DNA of 64,000 nt from Streptomyces europaeiscabiei (GTDB taxonomy: Bacteria; Actinomycetota; Actinomycetes; Streptomycetales; Streptomycetaceae), in NCBI RefSeq assembly GCF_036346855.1, contig NZ_CP107841.1, positions 496,001-560,000 on the forward strand, read 5' to 3'. The position numbers and the translations under genes were made by a program. The notes under the pieces were generated by a model, which had not been told where the DNA came from, searched no databases, and saw nothing but the letters and a program-made list of their open reading frames with translations. Every line of letters starts with the position of its first letter. Position 1 is the first letter of the stretch. This document shows positions 59,352 through 64,000 of this stretch, one piece after another.

Positions 59352-60176
59352 ATGACCGTACGCAAGAACCAGGCGACCCTGACCGCCGACGAGAAGCGGC
59401 GTTTCGTCGACGCGCTGATCGCGTTGAAGCGCTCCGGCCGCTACGACGAGTTCGTCACGACGCACAACGCGTTCATCCTCGGCGACACCGACAACGGCGA
59501 ACGTACGGGCCACCGTTCGCCGTCCTTCCTCCCCTGGCACCGCAGATTCCTGCTGGAGTTCGAGCGGGCCCTGCAGTCCGTGGACCCCACCGTCGCGCTG
59601 CCCTACTGGGACTGGACGGCCGACCGCACGGCACGCTCGTCCCTGTGGGCTCCGGACTTCCTCGGCGGCACCGGGCGCAGCCGCGACGGGCGCGTGACGG
59701 ACGGGCCGTTCGCGGCGTCCACCGGGAACTGGCCGATCAACGTGCGCATCGACGGCCGGACCTACCTGCGGCGTTCCCTCGGGAGCGCGGTGCGGCAGTT
59801 GCCGACCCGGGCCGAGGTGGACTCCGTGCTGGCGATGTCCACGTACGACATGGCGCCCTGGAACAGTGTCTCGGACGGTTTCCGCAACCACCTGGAGGGC
59901 TGGCGGGGCGTGAACCTCCACAACCGGGTGCACGTCTGGGTGGGCGGCCAGATGGGCACCGGAGTCTCGCCCAACGACCCGGTCTTCTGGCTGCACCACG
60001 CGTTCGTCGACAAGCTGTGGGCCGACTGGCAGCGCCTGCACCCGGGTTCTCCGTACGTGCCTGCCGCCGGGACGCCGAACGTGGTCGACCTGAACGAGAC
60101 GATGAAGCCGTGGAACGACACGGCCCCGGCGGCGCTGCTGGACCACACCGCGCACTACACGTTCGACGCGGCCTGA
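59352..60176 (+). CDS. melC2: tyrosinase MelC2
   Basis: A 274-residue type 3 copper enzyme that makes melanin precursors from tyrosine and DOPA. All six copper-binding His residues occur at their textbook places: H38 in TTHNAF, H54 in RTGHRSP, H63 in PWHRRF, H190 and H194 in NLHNRVHVW, and H216 in FWLHHAFVD. The length (273-274) is standard. It follows melC1 by 41 bp and should be exported as a hitch-hiker in complex with it. In culture this predicts a dark melanin pigment. A stretch of coding-like sequence after the stop (60173-60262) does not belong to it. Confidence 0.95.
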   Translation: MTVRKNQATLTADEKRRFVDALIALKRSGRYDEFVTTHNAFILGDTDNGERTGHRSPSFLPWHRRFLLEFERALQSVDPTVALPYWDWTADRTARSSLWAPDFLGGTGRSRDGRVTDGPFAASTGNWPINVRIDGRTYLRRSLGSAVRQLPTRAEVDSVLAMSTYDMAPWNSVSDGFRNHLEGWRGVNLHNRVHVWVGGQMGTGVSPNDPVFWLHHAFVDKLWADWQRLHPGSPYVPAAGTPNVVDLNETMKPWNDTAPAALLDHTAHYTFDAA

Positions 60177-60262
60177 TCACGTGGGGTGACCTGGAGCGCT
60201 TCAAGAAGTTCATCGAGAAGCGCGACCGGAAGACCGGGGAGTGGCGCGGCACAGTCGTGTGA
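60173..60262 (+). other. coding-like tail after melC2 without a start codon
   Basis: After the melC2 stop another frame runs with almost perfect Streptomyces codon use: LITWGDLERFKKFIEKRDRK and TGEWRGTVV, ending at TGA 60260-60262. No ATG/GTG/TTG precedes it in frame; only a CTG at 60173 could start it. It looks like the last 30 codons of a lost gene rather than a working gene. Confidence 0.35.
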
Positions 60263-60294
60263 CCCCCACGTCTCCCGTGCGGTCCGCCCGGGGG

Positions 60295-61014
60295 CTACTC
60301 GGCTCCGGCCGCCGCCGTGCGGCACTCCGGGTGGCCCCAGCCCTGGTCGTTCTTGGCGATGGGCTCACCGGCGGCGTACGGGCGGCCGCACAGGCAGCGG
60401 CCGGGGAACTTCGCCTTGATCGTGCGGGACGACGCCGAGGACGAGGACGAGCCGGTACGGGCGCCGGGCCTGCCGGACTTCCCGGACTTCTTCGCCGCGC
60501 TCCAGCGGGACGGGGCCGTGTCGGGCGCGGCCGGCGGTTCCGGGGAGCCCAGCTCGGTGCCGGCGGGTTCCTGCACGATGGCCGCCTGGCTCGCCGCACG
60601 GTCGGCGAAGTCGTTGAGGCGGTCGCCGTCGACCTGGTGCGCGGGGACGTAGCGGAACTCCACGGAGCGGCCGTCCAGCAACTCGTCGATGCGGACCACG
60701 AGTTCACGGTTGGCGACCGGCTTGCCGGCGGCCGTGCGCCAGCCGTTCCGCTTCCAGCCGGGCAGCCAGGTGGTGACCGCCTTCATCGCGTACTGGGAGT
60801 CCATCCGGATCTCGATCGGGACGGCCGGGTCGGTGGCCGCCAACAGCCGCTCCAGCGCGGTGAGTTCGGCGATGTTGTTGGTGGCCCTGCCCAGCGGGCC
60901 GGCCTCCCAGCGCGAAGGGATCTCATCGTCCTCGGCGACCACCCAGGCCCAGCCCGCTGGTCCGGGGTTTCCCTTGGACGCTCCGTCACAGGCGGCCACA
61001 ACACGTTCCGGCAT
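60295..61014 (-). CDS. rnhA: ribonuclease HI with C-terminal zinc-finger-like tail
   Basis: A 239-residue RNase H. The catalytic domain (about 1-145) has the four acidic residues in CDGASKGNPGPAGW, NNIAELTALERLL, RMDSQYAMKAV and GDRLNDFADRAA. A Ser/Arg-rich linker follows, then a Cys-rich module CLCGRPYAAGEPIAKNDQGW with a final HPEC, likely a zinc site. This is the typical Streptomyces RNase HI form (as SCO7284). It removes RNA from RNA-DNA hybrids. ATG 61014 is used; ATG 61026, four codons earlier, is possible. It converges on melC2 and lies 70 bp from the next gene's stop. Confidence 0.9.
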   Translation of the reverse strand: MPERVVAACDGASKGNPGPAGWAWVVAEDDEIPSRWEAGPLGRATNNIAELTALERLLAATDPAVPIEIRMDSQYAMKAVTTWLPGWKRNGWRTAAGKPVANRELVVRIDELLDGRSVEFRYVPAHQVDGDRLNDFADRAASQAAIVQEPAGTELGSPEPPAAPDTAPSRWSAAKKSGKSGRPGARTGSSSSSASSRTIKAKFPGRCLCGRPYAAGEPIAKNDQGWGHPECRTAAAGAE

Positions 61015-61084
61015 GCGCTCGATCATGCCATGCGCGGGGGCGTGGGGCCGTCCACGGGTTCCACGCCCCCGGCGCCGTACCCGC

Positions 61085-61894
61085 TCAGCCGACGTCCGAG
61101 AGCGCCGGCATCTCGCCCTGTGTCCTGGTGACGTCGATGACCGAGAACGACGCGCCCTGCGGGTCGCTCAGCGCGGCGAAGCGGCCGAAGGGGGTGTCCA
61201 TCGGGCCGAAGCGCAGGACGCCGCCCAGCTTGGTGGCCCTGGCCACCGCGTCGTCGCAGTCGGGAACGCTGAAGTACACGTTGATGTACGAGGGCACCTC
61301 GGGCGGGAAGTCCTCCGCGGTCATTTTCATCCGGCCGAGCAGCGGGCCCTTCCCCAGGTCGAAGACCCGGAAGTCCATCTGGGGGCTGTGGGGGTCGTCC
61401 ATCTGCTTGGCCCGGAACGAGAAGACGGCCGGGAAGAACGTGTCGGACTTCTCGGGTTCACGGGTGAAGATCTCGGCCCAGATGTACGCGCCGGGCACAC
61501 CCATGGCCTCGAAGCCCTCGTGGATGCCTGCCTGCCAGACGCCGAAGACGACGTGATCCGGGGAGCGGGCCAGCAGCATGGAGCCGAACTCGCCGACCTG
61601 CATCGGCTCCATCAGCACCTCGCCGCCGTTGTCACGGACCTTGGCCGCGGTGGCGTTCACGTCGGACGAGGCGAAGTACAGGCACCAGGCGGACTGGCCC
61701 TCCTGGCCGGGCATCGGCGGGACGACCGCCGCAACCGCCTTGCCGTCCACGTACGCCTGCGTGTAGTTGCCGTACTCGGAGGACGACTCGCCGAACGTCC
61801 AGCCCAGTACGTCGCCGTAGAAACTCTTCGCCCCCTCGACGTCGCTGAACATCGCGTCGGCCCAACAGGGCGTTCCCTCGGGATGTGCGGCCAT
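61085..61894 (-). CDS. VOC-family (glyoxalase/bleomycin-resistance-type) protein, two domains
   Basis: A 269-residue protein with two vicinal-oxygen-chelate domains in tandem (about 5-130 and 140-262). Each begins with a metal-ligand strand (ADAMFSDVEGAKSFYGDVLG; IWAEIFTREPEKSDTFFPAV) and ends in an F-S-V/V-F-G strand. The double unit resembles Streptomyces enzymes annotated as hydrolases or glyoxalase-like, with unknown substrates. ATG 61894 has GAGGAGAG 9 bases upstream; a GTG nine bases earlier is too close to it. It is transcribed away from the secreted protein gene at 62091. Confidence 0.87.
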   Translation of the reverse strand: MAAHPEGTPCWADAMFSDVEGAKSFYGDVLGWTFGESSSEYGNYTQAYVDGKAVAAVVPPMPGQEGQSAWCLYFASSDVNATAAKVRDNGGEVLMEPMQVGEFGSMLLARSPDHVVFGVWQAGIHEGFEAMGVPGAYIWAEIFTREPEKSDTFFPAVFSFRAKQMDDPHSPQMDFRVFDLGKGPLLGRMKMTAEDFPPEVPSYINVYFSVPDCDDAVARATKLGGVLRFGPMDTPFGRFAALSDPQGASFSVIDVTRTQGEMPALSDVG

Positions 61895-62036
61895 CGCTGC
61901 CACTCTCCTCGGTTCGTTCAGGTGGTTTCCCGGCTCTCACGCTAGTCAGGACCCGTCCCGGACGCGCGCCGAACGGGACGGACCGCGTGAAACCGGTACG
62001 GGATCCACGGGACGGGACCACGGCTGTGCGTCGTCT

Positions 62037-62042
62037 GATAAT
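62037..62042 (+). promoter_or_regulatory. probable -10 element
   Basis: GATAAT (62037-62042) in the short sequence CTGATAATTTCAG fits a Streptomyces -10. It is 49 bp before the ATG of the secreted protein gene. No convincing -35 is seen at the usual distance. Confidence 0.35.
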
Positions 62043-62090
62043 TTCAGCGGCGCTCGCACTCCCGTTCGCCTCGACTCGTGAGGTGCCCCC

Positions 62091-62513
62091 ATGTCCGGCC
62101 GAACCTTCAGACGTACGGCGCTGCCGTGCGCCCGGGGCCGGTCGGCACACCTGATGCTCGTGGTCGCGTTGGCCCTGACCACGTTCCTGTTGTTCTGCGC
62201 GGGCTCGCCTCCCGGTGAGGCCCCGGCGCAGCGCCCGCATTCGGTGTCGGCGGGGCCGTCTGCGAAGGGGTTCGGCGCCGCGTGGGCGAGCCAGGTGGAG
62301 CGCGACCCCTGTGAGCACGGTCCCGGCGGGCACGACTGTCACGCCCCCGACCCCGCCGCGGTGCTGGGCCAGGTTCCGCTGCCCGGCGCCGACCACACCG
62401 CCGCGTCCTGGCAGCCCGCCACGGCGCCGGCCCCGGTGGCGCTCGACGGTTACCGGGAGCCGGGGCGGGCCCGCCCTCCCGATCTCCACGAACTGCAGTT
62501 GCTCCGCGTCTAG
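62091..62513 (+). CDS. secreted or membrane-anchored hypothetical protein
   Basis: A 140-residue protein with an Arg-rich start, one hydrophobic helix (about 20-38, LMLVVALALTTFLLFCAG) and a long extracytoplasmic, Pro/Ala/Gly-rich part containing a pair of Cys (ERDPCEHGPGGHDCHAPD) that might form a disulfide or bind metal with the His residues. No known domain is recognised. GAGGTG precedes the ATG by 5 bases. The DUF3105 gene is 86 bp downstream on the same strand; both encode membrane-linked proteins and could be one unit. A Cu or Zn role is speculation based on the His/Cys cluster and nearby tyrosinase. Confidence 0.7.
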   Translation: MSGRTFRRTALPCARGRSAHLMLVVALALTTFLLFCAGSPPGEAPAQRPHSVSAGPSAKGFGAAWASQVERDPCEHGPGGHDCHAPDPAAVLGQVPLPGADHTAASWQPATAPAPVALDGYREPGRARPPDLHELQLLRV

Positions 62514-62599
62514 GCCGGCCACCGGCCCGCTCGACAGATCCCAGACGACTCGCAGAACCGCCGGGCCCGTGCGGGGCACGGCGGGGAGAAGGACACCCC

Positions 62600-63289
62600 A
62601 TGGCTTCATCCAAGGCGAAGGCCAACAACAGCGGCCCCAAGGGCAAGAACAACAGCCCGAAGGCGAGGGAGGCGGCGCGGCGCGCCCGCGTCGAGGAGAT
62701 ACGCAAGGCGGAGCAGGCCCGTGAGCGGCGCATGCGCATGCTCATGATCGGCGTCACCACCGTGATCCTCGCCGGACTCGTCGGCGGCGGCTGGTACCTG
62801 ATCGACTCCGCCCAGCAGAAGGAGGAGGCGGAGGCCGCGGCGAAGGCTGCGCCGGTGGACGGCGTGAAGAGCTGGTCGAAGCTCACCCAGAACCACGTCG
62901 CCGAGCCCGTCGACTACAAGATGAGCCCGCCGGTGGGCGGCGACCACAACCAGGTCTGGGTCAACTGCGACAAGCAGGTGTACACCAAGGCCGTGCCGAA
63001 CGAGAACGCGGTGCACGCGCTGGAGCACGGCGCCGTCTGGGTCACGTACAACGACAAGGCGGCCAAGGCCGACGTCGAGTCGCTGACCGGGCTCGTGAAG
63101 AAGACGACGTACACGTTCATGAGTCCCTACGAGGACCAGTCCTCGCCCATCGTGCTGAGCGCCTGGGAGCACCAGCTGAAGGTGGACAAGGCGTCCGACC
63201 CCCGGGTGCAGAAGTTCCTCACCAAGTACGTTCAGGGCGAGCAGACGCCGGAGCCGGGTGCCGCGTGCTCCGGCGGCATGACTCCGTGA
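62600..63289 (+). CDS. DUF3105 membrane protein
   Basis: A 229-residue membrane-anchored protein. The first 45 residues are Lys/Arg/Ser-rich, followed by a single helix (about 49-68, LMIGVTTVILAGLVGGGWYL) and an extracytoplasmic DUF3105 domain with the family markers GGDHNQVWVNCDKQVY and NENAVHALEHGAVWVTYN, then a final Cys near the C-terminus (AACSGGMTP). DUF3105 proteins of actinobacteria have no proven function but often neighbour copper or DUF305 genes. GGGGAGAAGGA lies close before ATG 62600. The conserved His/Cys residues could bind metal. Confidence 0.87.
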   Translation: MASSKAKANNSGPKGKNNSPKAREAARRARVEEIRKAEQARERRMRMLMIGVTTVILAGLVGGGWYLIDSAQQKEEAEAAAKAAPVDGVKSWSKLTQNHVAEPVDYKMSPPVGGDHNQVWVNCDKQVYTKAVPNENAVHALEHGAVWVTYNDKAAKADVESLTGLVKKTTYTFMSPYEDQSSPIVLSAWEHQLKVDKASDPRVQKFLTKYVQGEQTPEPGAACSGGMTP

Positions 63290-63410
63290 CCTGACCGCGT
63301 GGGGCGTCCGGCCGAACCGGGCGCCCTCGTGGCCGACACGGGTCTTCCGCCCTGACCCGCGCTGTGCTTGCCTGGGGAACCGTTTCGATGGCCGGGGCGG
63401 GAGTCGCCGT

Positions 63411-64000
63411 ATGCGCAAGCCGTGGATCACGGGAATGGCGGGGGCGGTGCTCGCCGCGCTGCTGCTGGGCGCGTGCGGGGATCCGGAGTCCGCGCCGGAC
63501 GAGGCACCGCCGTCGGCCGCGGCGCCGGACGCGTCACCGACCACGCGTCAGCGGGCCGCCACCGCGCGCCCGGACACCGACGGTGACACCACCGACGCCG
63601 GCGCGGTGAAACCGGCGCCCAAGGTGCTCTACCTCGGGGACTCGCTCGCCACGGAGAACCAGAACGTCCTCGGCGCGTTCCTGAAGGACGACCTCGACGC
63701 CCGTTACACGAGCGCCCCGTACTCGGGCACCACCCTGTGCGACTACCTGGAGGGCACCGCCGACCGGTCGCTCGTCCCGGGCCAGGACAAGGCGGCGGCG
63801 CTGGTGCGTCGGCTGAGCCCGGACTATGTGGTGCTGCAGTTCTGGGGCAACGCGTGGGACTACACGCCCTGCATGGACGGCATCACCTATGGCAAGGCCC
63901 GCACGGAGTACTTCCGGCGGTACACGGCCGCCGCCGAGCAGCTCACCGACCAGATCGCGAACGCGGGCGGCACGCGCCGGCCGACGATCGTGTGGGTGCT
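63411..64000 (+). CDS. SGNH-hydrolase lipoprotein, 3' end outside the window
   Basis: The first 196 codons are present. The N-terminus is a lipoprotein signal (GMAGAVLAALLLGAC, lipobox ending in Cys22), followed by a 40-residue Pro/Ala/Asp linker and an SGNH/GDSL-type domain: KVLYLGDSLATENQNVLGAF contains the nucleophile Ser, and VVLQFWGNAWD resembles the block III Gly-x-Asn. It would act at the outer face of the membrane as an acyl- or acetyl-esterase, possibly on cell-wall polymers. GGGAG precedes ATG 63411 by 7 bases. The catalytic Asp-His block is not in the window. Confidence 0.8.
   Translation, partial: MRKPWITGMAGAVLAALLLGACGDPESAPDEAPPSAAAPDASPTTRQRAATARPDTDGDTTDAGAVKPAPKVLYLGDSLATENQNVLGAFLKDDLDARYTSAPYSGTTLCDYLEGTADRSLVPGQDKAAALVRRLSPDYVVLQFWGNAWDYTPCMDGITYGKARTEYFRRYTAAAEQLTDQIANAGGTRRPTIVWV

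Overview
The window reads as a Streptomyces chromosome segment, probably from an arm or arm-proximal region. The DNA is very GC-rich and codons nearly always end in G or C. It carries a melC1-melC2 tyrosinase operon, many paired histidine kinase/LuxR-type regulators, DUF397/DUF5753 helix-turn-helix pairs, a dense group of anti-sigma and PP2C genes, and a few genes with the rare TTA codon that makes translation depend on bldA. No rRNA, tRNA, CRISPR array, insertion sequence or prophage is visible.

1-13.2 kb: the end of an upstream synthase-type gene is followed by a 2257-residue PUFA-synthase-like megaenzyme (KS-CLF-AT-DH-DH), an adenylate-forming acyl-activating enzyme, a GAF/LuxR regulator with a TTA codon and a methyltransferase. 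Facing these is a close homologue of the Pseudomonas ethylene-forming enzyme, behind a two-component system on the same strand.

13.5-20.9 kb: a KhtT/KhtU-type cation/proton antiporter pair, an SRPBCC protein, an ABC exporter with its own kinase and response regulator (preceded by an 18-bp perfect palindrome) and a GNAT acetyltransferase.

21-29.8 kb: a tightly coupled operon joins three PLP enzymes of three fold types (decarboxylase-like, cysteine-synthase-like fused to rhodanese, cysteine-desulfurase-like) with a methyltransferase. This looks like an undescribed sulfur/amino-acid pathway. Next come a GNAT gene, a rifamycin monooxygenase (rox) with its rifamycin-associated element, a short hypothetical gene and a glutamate-cysteine-ligase-like gene.

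30-42.8 kb: a stress-signalling hub. It has two SigB/F-family sigma factors, four PP2C phosphatases, several RsbW/RsbT-type kinases, an anti-sigma antagonist, and a complete stressosome operon (RsbR-RsbS-RsbT-RsbX-like-RsbU-like) bracketed by two MarR regulators. Two sites fit the SigB promoter pattern GNNT-N14-16-GGGTAY.

42.9-50.5 kb: a DUF574 methyltransferase, a degenerate P-loop protein, about 380 bp of degenerate repeats, a DUF397/XRE pair, a TPR regulator with two TTA codons, relics of an SDR gene and a MarR gene, a DUF6624 protein and an extra mraY outside any cell-wall cluster.

50.5-64 kb: mostly housekeeping and accessory genes. These are an aldo-keto reductase with an MFS exporter, an ArgO/LysG pair, NUDIX, AIM24, an AlkB-type dioxygenase behind a LexA-like box, a VioD-like flavin hydroxylase divergent from melC1-melC2, an RNase HI, a VOC protein, DUF3105 and the start of an SGNH lipoprotein.
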